Assembly (NCBI GenBank): GCA_030867875.1
Contig: JAOWCC010000577.1
Location: 155,984,344 to 156,048,343 of the forward strand
Source of the DNA: Actinernus sp. WN-2022
Taxonomy: Eukaryota > Cnidaria > Anthozoa > Actiniaria > Actinernidae
Direction of reading: 5' to 3'
Length of the DNA stretch: 64,000 nucleotides
The position numbers and the translations under genes were made by a program. Positions 1 through 59,710 of this stretch are shown here, in pieces (the stretch's first letter is position 1; each line of letters begins with the position of its first letter). The notes under the pieces are model-generated. The model was not told where the DNA came from. It saw only the letters and a list, made by a program, of their open reading frames with translations, and did no database searches.

Positions 1-165
1 ACGTGACCGATGACGTCGCAGTTACGTCATCACCACTAGTGATTGATAGGGACCCACTACCATGTCTGTCCAGGTTTGGAGTGTCTGGCATTAGGAGGGC
101 ACCGTCTATGCATCTTCTCCTGCATGACCAAATATTTCAATTCTTGGGCGCGTACCATACACATC
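1..165. repeat. Copy of a ~128-bp satellite unit
   Basis: Reads GTGACCGATGACGTCGCAGT, then CACCACTAGTGATTGATAGG and ACCATGTCTGTCCAGGTTTG, the same order of motifs as the arrays at 22930 and 53985. Cut by the window start. Confidence 0.7.
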
Positions 166-215
166 CGTAAATATATCTTCGGAATATCGAACACTATATA
201 TCTGAAAAATATTAT

Positions 216-355
216 AAACTAATTGAGATTTTGAGACGCGATACCGAATTATATTGCCGGCCAGTTGGGAGAAAATACGCCCAATACGAAGAATATATTT
301 TCTTCCAACGCCGGCAATATAATTCGGTATCGCGTCTCAAAATCTCAATTAGTTT
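216..355. repeat. Inverted repeat, 46-bp perfect arms
   Basis: 216-261 and 310-355 are reverse complements without mismatch, separated by 48 bp. A related GAGACGCAATACC segment recurs near 727, so this may be the end of a larger foldback. No target duplication was recognised. Confidence 0.75.
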
Positions 356-1539
356 TGTATCGCGATTCAACAGTTAAGTCGGGAATTGTTAAAAGATTCT
401 GATCGTAATTTCAATTCTCAAAAGGCGCCTAGTATATCTATGGCAACGGTTTCACGGCTTGAGTGGCGAAAACTTTCGCGACGTGTTTTGAAATCTCTTC
501 AAAAATTATGAAAATTGTACTTTTAGCGAATAAGAGTGTTAGATTTCTGACGGAAACTACAATGCCAACCTTACCTTTAGGATTGAATGATGCTTATCTT
601 GTAATTTACAGTGTTTTGAAGGTGAAATTGTAGAAATCTTGCTGTTGAACAAACGACTTTTGACCTTGACCTGGAACCCATGTAACTGCAAGGGCTCGCG
701 CAAGAGCCAATCAGAGGCTGGTATTCTGAGACGCAATACCATGTTATATTGGCGTCTCAAAAGTAAACAAAGTGATCAGTGAATCGTGATACATCTATTT
801 ATTACATGGATTCCTACTCGTATTTTGTTTTCTTCTGTTTATATTTATTTTTGTCTGTTAAATTGTAAAAAAAATTGTAAACTGGAAATAAAATGTATAG
901 TTTTAGTTTTTCAAATCATGTAATTGTTATATGACAAATAAAATACAAAAAAAAAAAAAACTCAGTGTCGAAAGTAATGTGATTGCTTTGGTTTCGAGTT
1001 TGCTTAGCTTTTCTATTGCCTGTGAAAACTGTTTTGTAATTATGAACAAATCAAGTTCTAAAACCAAACAGTTTGTCCTCGCGTAATCAATTCTCGTTTC
1101 AGAGCGATTTTCAATCGCGTGTCGTAAAACGAAAACCAGTGAGCCAATCATAGGAGCAAGTAAAAACATAAGTGAACCAATCACGAACTGAAGTAATTCA
1201 CGATTGGTTTTACTTCAGCCAATCACGAGGCAAAGTAAACGCAATCATGGATAACTGACCAATCAAATTCGAAAGCAATTACTTTTTGACATTCAGTTGA
1301 AAACCGCTCTTACGAGTTATTCAGTTGAAGTTTTTACTTGCTCCCGTAATTGGCTCTGTAATTACTTGTGTTGGTTTTACGAAACTAACGTTCTAACAGG
1401 GGCACCCAACGGTAAAACTTCGTGCTAACGTTTTTATAAGATGCTATATGTATTTTAAAAACATACTTAAAGTGCATATAAGCCTTAGCTAATTATATTT
1501 CTTACGAAGAGACTAGAGGCCATAGACAAAGGATTCCGG
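356..1539. other. Stretch without recognised gene
   Basis: AT-rich, an A run at 948-960, and several short GTAATT/AACCAATCACG motifs between 1135 and 1380 that partly repeat. No coding signal recognised. Confidence 0.5.
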
Positions 1540-2055
1540 AATAACAAGTTGGTTTGATTTATTTGTTATGGTGTATTGGCCGTTCAAAGTACCCTGGTCT
1601 TGCCCCAGACTATATGCGGTCCATGTTTACATATCGTAATGTTACCTCTTATTCTTTGAGAGACACCGAGGGCAAACTGGCTATTCCTATGCCCCGCACA
1701 AATTATCTTAAGGATAGCTTTGGTTATAAGGGTGCGGTGCTGTGGGATAGCCTCCCAGTCGGGTTGCGGCAAGCAAATAATCTTAGCAGTTTTCGAGCGG
1801 GCTGTTTTGAACAAGTCTAACTGTTATTCTAAAGTCTTATTTTTATTCTTAATTTTTATAATATATTTATATATGTAATGCACGGCTCTCATGGAAAGCA
1901 GGTACTAAACTTAGCATTATTTAAAATTAGATTATTATTATTATAGTAGTTATGATTAGATGTTATTATTTATTTTTATTTACATTATCATTACTTATTT
2001 ATTTATTTATTTTTAAATCCTGATGAGATATTCCGTGGGTAAATAAAGTTATACT
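1540..2055 (+). mobile_element. LINE 3' fragment (RT C-terminal tail)
   Basis: The frame at 1554-1817 encodes the conserved end of a CR1/L2-like ORF2: PGLAPDYM, LAIPMPRTNYLKDSFGYKGA and a VLWDSLPVGLR motif. After the stop there is an AT-rich 3' UTR with a TTATTTATTTATTTATTTTT run at about 1993. The 5' end is truncated, as is usual for dead LINE copies. Confidence 0.7.
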
Positions 2056-3298
2056 ACCCAAAAATGTGTCTTGGGTTGCCTGTGGACGAAAATTAAGCGC
2101 ACGAGCGCTTTACAAAATTGCCACTGGGTCTAGTTTTGACGTCGTCAACAGAACACGCATTGAAGGCTTGCCGAATAAAGCTCTCCGAAACGTTAGCGCG
2201 ATATTATCATCTTTATTGGTTATCTATTCAATTATTTTGCAAAAAGCCAACGCGAGTTCTGTTGACGACGTCATGTTTTATTCTCATCCCAGTCCCCGTA
2301 CGTGCGCGGAAATTATTCTACATTTGGAAGTTTAGTCGCTAAATAAATAATGGAAAAAAATCGGATTTTCCCCCTACTTTTTAAGGTCTAAGCTGTCAAA
2401 AAAGCATAACTGGCCAGGGTTAATATGCACTTTAAGAAACTTTTTTCAGCTGGCAGACGAACAGTTATTCTACAGTGCCAGCCTAAAGCTGTGAAGAATT
2501 TCTAAATTTCCCAGATAGAAATTTTAAGAGAATGCAGTGCTAGAAAATGAGTCAAGATCACGAAGAAATAATAATTGAACTGAAATACCGGCAAGCGAAC
2601 AAGAAAAGCTTGAAATATTTCAAATTTAATTCCATGATAAACACTGGTAAATCAACCGAGAAGCGAGTAGCAGCTGACATTTCGAGGGGGTCAACTGATA
2701 ATACTCGCTTTCCACGGCGGTTAGCATACCTTAAAGGAGCTCATTCAACCAAGATGTTATTGTTTTCATACGGGAAACTACTTGAAATCGGACAGCTGCC
2801 AATCAGAAAATGTGATTTCGGGCTTTTTATAAATAGCTGAATGGCCGAGATCGGCGGGGAGATCGGTTGCCTTTTAATATACTTGAAGAAATATAATAGA
2901 ATGAGCGGAATTACTACGGTTATCCGATAAAAATTCCTCGACGTGATGCTAGCAATCGATCTCATGCTCGATCTAGCGAACCAACTTGTCCAACTTCTGG
3001 ACCAAGTTCCAGCGATCATGCAGATCGTGTGGCAAGAAAATTAATCAATTCTACGATAGCGTTATACATTCATTTAGAGTCTTTCCTTTCTAGGCTTGTG
3101 CATGCAAGAACGTGTAGTAGAAAGGAGCTAGGTTGTCCCTGCCAAAATGCTGGTTTGAAATGTTGAAGTACTGTTTACCACATTCTATTTGTGTTCAAGG
3201 TCCGTGCGTTCTCCATACCACATTTTGACTCGCCAATGCAATATGCAAATTTGAAATCAAATTTGAGGAATCGAATCCGTATAATGTTATTGTTTGTT

Positions 3299-3316
3299 AG
3301 CCTGAATTTCAGCCGG
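3299..3316. repeat. Solitary TAGCCTG-type transposon end
   Basis: TTAGCCTGAATTTCAGCC matches the left end of the 45586 MITE. No matching opposite end or 9-bp duplication was found nearby, so it may be a truncated copy. Confidence 0.4.
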
Positions 3317-3424
3317 TTTGTGTCATTTTAAAAGCCCCTCGACTTCTGTTAATCGTACATTGGATATGCTGGGTAAAAATTCGATCAATCAGTTTTCTGA
3401 GCGCCCAGCGGCACTTGATTGAAC

Positions 3425-4469
3425 CACAGGAAGCCCAAGCTCTGTTTATGTACATACATACATACATACTTTATTTATACACGTAAGAAACCATCAGTAA
3501 TAGCATAACATTAAAAGTAAAATTTTAAAATCGTAAAAAGAATGCCTACTGCTTTACATGTTTGACGTGTCTTATAAGATTGTGATTACAATAGTGTATG
3601 TTTACGTAGTTTAGTTCTAAAAATATTAATTGTATCAGATAATCTGATATCCTCAGGCAATGAATTCCAAAGTTCAGCCCCGTTGTAGCAAATTCGTTTT
3701 TTGCCAAAGTTAGTCCGGGGTTGTGGCATAGATATTTTGGAACTCGCACCTCTCAGATCATATTTTAGGGCCGAGTTTCGTCTTTCAAACTTTTTAGTTA
3801 GATATGTGGGAGCCAGACCGTGCAGGGCTTTGTACATTAGGATAGCCTTTTGGGTGGCTCTCCGACTGTCGAGCCTTTTCCAACTGAGGGTTTCCAAGAG
3901 ATCATCGATATGAGTTTGGAATGGGAGATTTGTCAGTATGCGGGCTGCACGATTTTGTAGTTTCTGAAGTTTGTCTGCCAAACCTTTGTTTAAGTTACCC
4001 CAGACGCAACTACAGTAGTCAAAATGAGATTGAACTAGGGATTTGTATACACTCATCAGTGCCGAGTATGGAATGAATGTAAATTTGATTTTATAAGGGT
4101 TTGTATGGGAATTTTTAAATCTGGTTTTTCGATAAATATACTGTAATAAAGTGAATAAAACTTACCTGGTGTCTATGATCTGTGTCTTGGCTGTGTCTGT
4201 ACGTAGTTTCAGCGAATTTGGGCCAATTTTGAATCCCTTACTCTTCATAGTAAAGAAGAAATTTCTTCTTTACTATGAAGAGTAAGGGATTCAAAATTGG
4301 CCCAAATTCGCTGAAACTACGTACAGACACAGCCAAGACACAGATCATAGACACCAGGTAAGTTTTATTCACTTTATTACAGTATATTTATCGAAAAACC
4401 AGATTTAAAAATTCCCATACAAACCCTTATAAAATCAAATTTACATAAACAGAGCTTGGGCTTCCTGTG
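3425..4469. mobile_element. Perfect-palindrome foldback element, split by a LINE
   Basis: Without the LINE insertion, each arm is 208 bp and I saw no mismatch, with the symmetry axis between 4261 and 4262 and no spacer. The uninterrupted core is 4077-4446 (370 bp). The ends read CACAGGAAGC and GCTTCCTGTG, flanked by ATTGAAC on both sides (3418-3424 and 4470-4476), a likely 7-bp target duplication. No ORF is present. The absence of a loop and of divergence suggests recent origin or ongoing arm homogenisation. Confidence 0.85.
3449..4076 (-). mobile_element. 5'-truncated LINE copy nested inside a palindrome
   Basis: Minus-strand frame (4056-3586) encodes the last 156 residues of a CR1/L2-like RT ORF (HFDYCSCVWGNLNKG, LQNRAARILTN, ALHGLAPTYL, AELWNSLPEDIRL) and ends at a (TACA)n-type tail on the 3448-3470 side. 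It sits in the left arm of the palindromic element 3425-4469, with ATGTA on both sides as a possible 5-bp target duplication. Confidence 0.8.
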
Positions 4470-5182
4470 ATTGAACTTGAAGTTTATTCATCAGCAAAGA
4501 AACATTTATAAAATAGGTTTCCACTTTACAGCCGCTCATGCAGATATCAACACAACATTTCACTTTTACTTACTTCAATTGTCTCAGCGTTGTCCATGTA
4601 CATTGAGCGAAAACCAAGACTATAAGACTAAGAGAGAAACTGCGAGATTTGTAATCTTGCATGTACCGCGCGTGTACCGCGTACTCGAGTCTTCAGTCAA
4701 AGCAATTTGCTTTAAATGTGGTATAAAGTGTCCGATAATGATAAGCAAAAGGCTCCGCTCTTCTGACCTTTAAATTTCTTGTCATTTAGGTCTGCGGGCC
4801 GATCAAGCCAATGTAGAAAAGCCCTGGTTTGGATAAACTGTAGGAATTACGATCAAACAGTCGGCTAACTCCAGTACAGGCTCTAGTAATAATTTCACTG
4901 ACCAAAGGCGACTCCAGAGTACGTTCAATATTTCCCCTGGCAGGTGAAAATTCGGAAATATATGACTGAACACGAAAGCTAATAAATAAGGAACATTTTC
5001 CCCTATAAGTAATCAACTGGTATGCGGGGGCCCCGAAAATGGCGGTTCGAGAAATTTGAGCTTGCAATGCATCTTGGTTGAATGAGCTCCTTTAATTGAC
5101 TCAAAGTTGATTATACCAGTGTTTATCTTCCCCGCCGACGCAGATCAGCACTAGTTTTTACAGTAACTAGTTACCCATTGTA

Positions 5183-5482
5183 ATAGACCCTTTGCAGCTA
5201 ACAAATCACGTGGTTGTACTGGAGAGCAAAAAATATCTGGCTTCATTTATTTAAAGGCCTTGTACGAGGTCGGTATTGCTATTAGCAAAACCAGTTTCTA
5301 AATGCTATTTCTGACCTCCAACGGATTGTCGATCTTTCTAAAACGGCGATTTTAAAGATATCTTGCTCTCCAGCATCTATGGCAACGCCTTTCCCATGGG
5401 GATCATGAGCTCAATTCATTCGTTAATGAAGTACTATATCAGCAAGTGACTGTTAGTTGCAAAGGGCCTATCCATTATAGGC
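5183..5482. mobile_element. MITE family A, copy 1
   Basis: About 300 bp with ends near TAGACCCTTTGCAGCTAACA and GTTAGTTGCAAAGGGCCTA. The interior (CACGTGGTTGTACTGGAG and CATGAGCTCAATTCATTCGT) recurs at 8516-8806. No coding capacity. The flanks CCATTGTAA and CCATTATAG are only approximately alike. Confidence 0.7.
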
Positions 5483-5619
5483 GTCAGAAAAATTTCAATA
5501 CCCTGCAGAATTCAATATTTTTGAAAAATTGAAAACAAAAAGTGCAGAATTTCCCAGCCGAGTGGCCCAGAAGAACAGGCATTTTTCGCAAACGCACTCC
5601 ACTCTTGCTGAAAATACAA

Positions 5620-5799
5620 TAGCCCACTTCCGAAATATGCCTCACTTTCCACGTACAAAGGAATCAATACGAGGCTCCGTTCATAATGACAAACTACAGA
5701 AGTGCTGTAGTCTTGTCACGAACGACTGAGCATTATGCACGGAGCCTCGTATTGATTTCTTTGTATGTAGGAAGTGAAGCATATCTCGGAAGTGGGCTA
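5620..5799. repeat. 180-bp inverted-repeat element
   Basis: Arms TAGCCCACTTCCGAAATATG and CATATCTCGGAAGTGGGCTA, followed inside by a second paired block (CAATACGAGGCTCCGT with ACGGAGCCTCGTATTG). It looks like a small foldback MITE. The flanks show no 9-bp duplication, unlike the Mutator-like elements here. Confidence 0.65.
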
Positions 5800-7447
5800 T
5801 TAACCTCGTATCCACGAGGTTCTCCATTAGTTGCCTGTGGTTTAGTCATGGTTCGCTGGACTGAGAAGCACAACGCTACCATGGTATGTTTGAAGTGTAT
5901 TTATTACATTTGTTTTTGTATAAAAGTAGTGTTATTCTATGAAATGTTAACGGAACCGCTTATTTTAAATAGGCAAGCTTTCTTACCGACATAATTAATA
6001 TATTCGCCACTTTTAACGATCGATGAGTGGTCCACGACATATGGCTCCATGTGTACTTCAGCGAGCCGATAGGCGAGGGTACATTCGAAAATCAAATACT
6101 GACAACGTAAGAATCAGTTAACATACGTCGAAAAGCTGTGGCACTAATTCAATACCTGCAAAATATATTTCTAAAATTCACTGAGTTACGTAAACTTTAC
6201 GGCGCGACTACTGGCCACTTAGCAACGAAAATAAAGTATTCCACTTACAATAAATCCTAGTATATTTACCCGGCATGCATAGCTTCATTCACATGACTTC
6301 GACTTCAGAACTTGTCCACCTGAAATGCTATTGTCTTGTGATCGACATTGATTGGCTCAAATAACCGTAAGTTGGAATGCTTTGTTTTCGTTCTGCAGTG
6401 TGATTGGTTATCATTGTCTTGCGGACTTGCAATCGATAAGCTATTAATCTAATTTTACTCTGAACTCTTGGCTTGTGCCAGTTAAAATAGATTCTCTAGA
6501 TACACAGCAGTGATCTAACAACACGGCGAAGAACGTTAATGCGACCACATCATAGCCTGGGAGATATAAAAATAATACAAACGGTGCTCGCGGTAACAGA
6601 TGGCGGCTGTTGAGTTGTACCATAAACCCTCGCATAACTTTGTGAATCCCCAATCTCGTTCCTAGAAATCATCGTCCATTCTATTGCCGGGAAGACCGCG
6701 AGTTGGCATGCATCTCGAGTTGACAGGTTTACAAAATGCTGGTCACCTCTAAATGCGTCTGCTTTTGAACAGAACCTCGACAGGGTTACGAGAAAAAATA
6801 GCAAGAGCTAAAGGGTTTCATTAGTCGATATATCAAGCCAATTAAATTTGGAACTGGTTCGTGGCATATATTTCGAGTGAAGCATCGTGAAATGCACGCA
6901 TGTGCAAGAGTTTTGCAGTCCTGTTTCCTCAGTTCAGTCTGAAATCACACTCGCGACTAAATTTTTGATGAAAAAATTGAATTGTAATTAAAACATCGTA
7001 AATCGGCCTAAAGGAATATAAGTAGTCTTCTAAAATCGTGGATTTGGGTCAAATCAACAGCCTCCAACGATAAAGTCAGGAATTAAAAATTATTTTACTG
7101 ATTCATGATTCTCAGAGGAATACCACTTAATTAAGATTGAATCTTTTGGGGTTCAAGTTTCCAAAATATTTTCTTGACTTTAATAATTGTTCTTTCCTGA
7201 ATAGGTGGACTTACAATGTATTTACTGCATTGAAGTGTAATATTGTGCTTTACAAATTATTTATCTTTTTATATTCTTAAGACCTTCCAAGTCAGCATAC
7301 ATCTGGGTTCATACTACATGCATGTACTTCGAGATGACTGAATTCAAGGAGTTTTCCACGGTACAAAAAAAACATTTCCAGGACCCTGAACTCTGAGATT
7401 TACTCTGGAAGAATAGTTTCAAATGCCAGGAGTTTTCCAGGAATTCC
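5800..7447. other. Stretch without recognised gene
   Basis: Only short frames with no recognised motif. No repeat structure noticed beyond GATTGGTT-type words near 6350-6410. Confidence 0.5.
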
Positions 7448-7456
7448 AGAAGTAGT

Positions 7457-8220
7457 TAGTCTCCTTCGCAGCCGTTCTTAGGGTCATCACCCAAAAGCTA
7501 GCACCAGCCATCCCAACCGCATGGCCAATCAGAATTCAGTTCTCAGAATCCCAAAACCACTCGCGCCAGAACGTTCTGGCGGGACATCTAGGAAATCAAA
7601 TATAGAGGCTAAATTTGAAAAAATTGATATGAAATCGGTTCAAATAGCTTCGTATATATTCTGTTCTTAGTTTTTCTCAAGAAAGTAGACAGAGTTTAGA
7701 AGAAATCGTTTGTTTTGAAGCTGTACTTGAGCTGAGCTTGAAAGTGCCGACATAAGCGAACCGTTGTTAATTAACTCATATCACGTTACGTTAAAAGGTC
7801 TTGATTGGCTGGTGGCCACACCGCGGCAAAACGTCACACGCATGCGTATTTGGTATTTCTTGTCGGCGCGCGGCCGCCCCCAGTTTCCCCCGAAAACTGA
7901 ATTGAAACAACAGGCACATGCCGTGATTTTAAAATTTCTGTTTAAAAGTATCCATTTGTAAACTGTTTTGTCAAAAAATAAAAAAACTACTTAAAAGCTA
8001 AGCCTAAGACTTTAACAGGTTGAAGTTTTCTTAATTTGTAATTCACTGTGAGTTCACTAAGTTATAAAACTATTTACTAAAAAAGTTTAAGCCCTCGGTA
8101 ATTTGTATTTGATAGCAGAGCCTTCGTTCTTTCGGCCAGCGGAGCATACCGTTTTGCCGCGGTGTATACTGGGGCTAGCTAGTGTACTGACCATAAGAAG
8201 AACGACTGCGAAGGAGACTA
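7457..8220. mobile_element. Mutator-like non-autonomous element, 764 bp
   Basis: Terminal inverted repeats TAGTCTCCTTCGCAGCCGTT and AACGACTGCGAAGGAGACTA (one mismatch). Exact 9-bp flanking duplication AGAAGTAGT at 7448-7456 and 8221-8229. A 9-bp duplication is characteristic of Mutator-like transposons. Inside, ACCGCGGCAAAACG and CGTTTTGCCGCGGT form another inverted pair. No transposase ORF. Confidence 0.82.
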
Positions 8221-8515
8221 AGAAGTAGTGCGAACCCTGATACATGTTAATAGCCGGCCACTTTCGACATATACTTTACTTCCAGTTACATCCTACTTGC
8301 CTCAGTTGAAAGGAGAATCGTGTGAATAATAATGATATTAAAAGTGGGCTACTCAAGCATCGACATGGATCAGTAATAATACTTAAACAATTAACTGAAA
8401 TGAATGCACGGATGAATTCGACGTTTAAACTGACATAATCCTTGAAAGCGTATTGCGATCGTTACCGTTAATAAAGACGACTGAGAATACACCGACTGAG
8501 GTGGTTCTTCTGCAG

Positions 8516-8806
8516 AATGGGCCTTTGCAGGAATGCAATCACGTGGTTGTACTGGAGGGCAACACAATCTTAATTCATATATTTAAAGGCACTTGTACGA
8601 GATCGGTAGTGTTATTAGCAAAACCTGTTTGTAAATGCCATTTTCACCTCCAATCGATCTTTCTAAAACAGCGTTTTAAAAGATAGCTTGCCATCCAGTA
8701 TCCATGGCAACGCCTTTCCCACGAGGATCATGAGCTCAATTCATTCGTTAACGAAGAATTATATCAGCACGTGACTGTTTCCTGCAAAAGGCCTATTAGA
8801 ACCAAT
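8516..8806. mobile_element. MITE family A, copy 2, just downstream of the host gene
   Basis: Second copy of the 5183-5482 element in the same orientation: ends GGGCCTTTGCAGGAA and TCCTGCAAAAGGCCTA, interior CACGTGGTTGTACTGGAGG and CATGAGCTCAATTCATTCGT. It lies about 190 bp past the host stop codon, so it may fall in or end the 3' UTR. Confidence 0.7.
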
Positions 8807-8991
8807 AAATGCACTATCCTTTTTAGTTATATTTTGTACTTTTTCGCGAATTTTTTTTTACAGAAAGTCCCATGATCCCTTGCACACCTCCCCTTAATAT
8901 CCATGCTCTCCTAAATTTGGTCCATGTTGCATTTTTCTTTACAAAATCCATTATTCAATGCAAAAGGAAGAAATTATTGAATACCGTGGAT

Positions 8992-56430
<47,439 letters not shown>

Positions 56431-57404
56431 CTATAGATAGAGATTTTAAAAAATAGGTTATAATGTAGTTAAGAAAATTATCACAGAACTCGCAAACAAA
56501 TTGTGTTTTTCCCCCACAAAATTTTGTCATGGATATACATGTACATGTATGGTAAATTATTTAAACTCATATCAAATATTTTCTCTCTGATGTGAATGGT
56601 GGAATTATGTCATGTAATCACACTTCCTGTCAAATAGCAATAATGAGTACATAACCTCCAGAGGAGCACACATCAGGGCTTGACATTAACTTTCTTCTCA
56701 AGATGCGAGCTGGCAAATAAACATAAATATTTGGTTGCCACTTAAAAAAAGGGATACCTGTGGTACATGTAGCTTTGATATGTACCGCCCACGCTACTTT
56801 TTGAAGAGAAACCGCAAAAACAAAATGCCACCTAGCCGAACATGGCAATCAATTACAAGCCGATTGCAACTACGGTTGGAACATTTTTTTTATAGGAAAC
56901 TGGTTATGGAGTTGCAGTGGAGCGGCATCTCGAATTTACGGAATCCATGGAAACCAGCTTTGTATCCCCTAAAATTGTGGATTTATAATCACTGCTAGTG
57001 ATTATTACTGTATCAAACTATTCTCAAAACTCTAAACTTTACCAGAGTATGGTAGCATATGGCTTGAACTTTATCGATTCCAAGAATCAATAAACCAGCT
57101 GTAACACTCAAAATATTTCTTTCAAGTTATTTTCCCCTGTTATTGAAGGTACATGTATCTTCTTACAAACTCATTGGCATAACAAGTCATTATAAAACAA
57201 AGTTTGTTGTGTGATAAATTCCGGCGCAGATCTAGCCAGACCACCATTTTGAAACAGGGTACACAGATTTAATACAGGAACCCCACGGATTAGCATAGCT
57301 GTTTTAAATTTTAAAAAAGGAGGTTTATTTTACTTCAAAGATACATGAAACCATTACCGGATCTCCCAAGCCAGAGGCTTATCTTTAAGTATTCCGGCGA
57401 ACTT
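56431..57404. other. Sequence upstream of the first visible host exon
   Basis: Expected to be intron. I searched the minus strand for the catalytic-lysine and glycine-loop exon and did not find it. CAGGGCTTGACATTAACTTT near 56672 resembles GGGCTCGACACTAACAGTTA near 22231, a short dispersed repeat. Confidence 0.5.
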
Positions 57405-57580
57405 CAAATTGGAATTTAGGTTGGTTTTTGAGGAGGGAGGAAAACCGGAGAAAAACCCTCGGAGCAAGGGTGAAATACCAACAAACTCTACTCACAAATG
57501 GCACCGCGTCTGGGAATCTAACCTGGGCTACAGAGGTGAGGGGTGAAGCGCTTGACCACTGCGTCACCCGGCTCCCCCAG
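57405..57580 (-). repeat. tRNA-derived SINE, family 2, copy 2
   Basis: Minus strand A-box-like GGTGACGCAGTGGTCAAGCG, B-box-like AGGTTAGATTCCC, then GAGGGTTTTTCTCCGGTTTT, the same order as 39760-39990. Confidence 0.72.
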
Positions 57581-57589
57581 GAAGCAAAT

Positions 57590-58439
57590 GTTACAAAATT
57601 AATGTTGTCAAAGCTCATTAGTAAATAAATAGGTGACAATAGTTAATTCCAACATTTTGAAACTTAGGGGTGAAAACATGGCACGAAATAAAGGGAATAT
57701 GGGAATCCGATGCCAAACAATTTCTGTAAAATCAAATTTCTGAGATATTCACTGTTTGCAAACTTAAGATACCAAGTAAAAGATTACCGTAAAGACCTGT
57801 GTATAAGCCGCACCATTTTACCCCCAAAAAAAAAAAATCAGGGGTGCTGCTTATCTACGGGAACACCTAGAAAGGACACCCAACCTGGACATATATTAAC
57901 ATATCATGAACCTGTATGAAGCTTTTATTATGTGATGGTGCATATAGTACAATCTCCGATCATGTAATAATAGCAATTTAAGTATAATCATTGAAACAAT
58001 CACGCGATATGAAAGGATTAAAGCAAAAACTCTTCTAAGACCTACCTCAGACCCAATATATTAGAATTTCGTAAATATTTTAATGCGAGTAAGCTTATTT
58101 ACCTTCCAAAACAGGCTAGATGCATGCTGTGATGAGCACTGCAATTCAAACAACCAGGCATTCTTTGCAATCTTACTCATGAGAGACTGGCACTAGTTAA
58201 TGAAAGTCCAGGATGGTGGACTGCAGACCTACTGGTGCAACTATAGTTTTGCCAGAAAACCTTCCTTGCTCTATCGATTAAGGTTACCGCATACCTTTGC
58301 AGATGTCTCTCGCAAATAAAATTGTATGTGCATCGTTTCAAAGGAAACTATAGAAACCTACATGTATATCACTGGAAAGATTATAGAATGTGCTGAAATG
58401 GTTTCTTCGCACAAATATTACATTTTCAGGAAATGTTAA
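57590..58439. other. Stretch without recognised gene
   Basis: Contains a TTACCGTAAAGACCTGTGTA segment at about 57786, similar to the ends of the 55131 MITE. Otherwise nothing recognised before the LINE at 58440. Confidence 0.45.
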
Positions 58440-58893
58440 GGCAACAAACGCAAAAAAGACGAGTCTCAAGAAATAACAACACATGAAACAGAACGAAGAG
58501 CAACCTATGCAGACCGCTCCAGTCCTCTACAGGCTGACTACATTACGGGGAATTCAACTGCCACACAACAAGAAATAACAACACATGAAACAGAACGGAG
58601 AGCAACATAATATGCAGACGCTGTAGCCAGGCCTAGGCAGCCTAATTTTGCACAATCGTGTGAAGAGGCGGGTGACTCAGCAAAGTCTAGTATACTGATT
58701 TTATCGGACTCAATCCTGAAAGGGGTTGTACCAGAAAAATTCGCTCCAGGTCAATACGTCAATAAACAGCATATTCGAGGAGGCTCAAAAGAAATGTTAG
58801 AGCACATTGAAAGGATGCCGCACAAGGAGCGTAATTATGGGTATATAATTATCCACACAGGGATAAATGACATCTCACGTTGCAAAGACAACA
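58440..58893 (+). pseudogene. LINE ORF1, SGNH-esterase-like, 5' part
   Basis: Plus-strand frame giving SSILILSDSILKGVVPEKF and, at the end, YIIIHTGINDISRCKDN. SDS and TGINDI sit where SGNH/GDSL hydrolases have block I (GDS) and block III (GxND). The frame is interrupted at 58896 by an inserted 2.2-kb element and resumes at 61077. A roughly 38-bp segment (CAAGAAATAACAACACATGA and onward) is directly repeated at about 58468 and 58568. Esterase domains are known in ORF1 of some CR1-type LINEs; activity here is doubtful because block I reads SDS. Confidence 0.6.
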
Positions 58894-59640
58894 TACAGTA
58901 CAGCCTGGATGTATGTTAACATTTACACGCGTGTAACGCGCGTGTACAAAATTAATTTACTACACGCATTTGAGTGTATTACACGCGTGCACTACACTCG
59001 TGTATTACACGCAAAATGCGTGTAGTTTTCTTTTGTTATACAGTTATTGTCACTCTGCAATTCACGTAATAAACGTTCGATCAAACTTGCGCTAAAGTAA
59101 AAACTTTCAAAACGTTTGATTCTGTAACATATCTCTATTACAAAAATCAATTCGGCATGAAATAATTGTTTGTAACCTGCAACTCCAAACTCTGTGTTCC
59201 GATATGAGCCATCTCTTTGAGCGGTTCCAATTACCAAAGGTTTCGCCAAAACTTAATAATGCTGAAGGAAACTTTTGATTGTTATAGCTGCTCCACATTC
59301 ACTCTGCAATTCACGTAATACTTTCTCAAACTACTCTTGTGGACAACCTAATCGTTGCTGCTCGCAACAGAAACATGAAGTTCCTTTCACTTTGACGGCC
59401 ATTTTGACTTTTCATCAGTGTCGATCGTGAGCATTTTCATGTTGTAGTTCTTACATGAAAGAAACAGCTAATAATTAAACTCTTCTGAGAATTTTCAAGC
59501 TCAAAGTTTTGTTGCGAAGTTGCGTAAGTCAATGCACCCTGGTCGCCCGTCCCAGCCAAATGAACTCATGAATAATAATCCTTCAGCCTTCCAGATCTTT
59601 GTAAAAGTCGTTGCATAAAGTTTTCAAGTAAATTCGGACC

Positions 59641-59710
59641 TAGCCTGCGAAGAAGGGGAAGGGAGCCCGAGCGACCAGAGCTCAAAAGAGGCGGCTGCTT
59701 TCGCAGGCTA
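59641..59710. mobile_element. 70-bp mini-MITE of the TAGCCTG family
   Basis: Only 70 bp: starts TAGCCTGCGAA, ends TTCGCAGGCTA, flanked by exact 9-bp duplications ATTCGGACC at 59632-59640 and 59711-59719. The interior has no coding capacity. It is nested inside the TA-flanked element 58896-61076, so it moved after that element existed. Confidence 0.85.
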
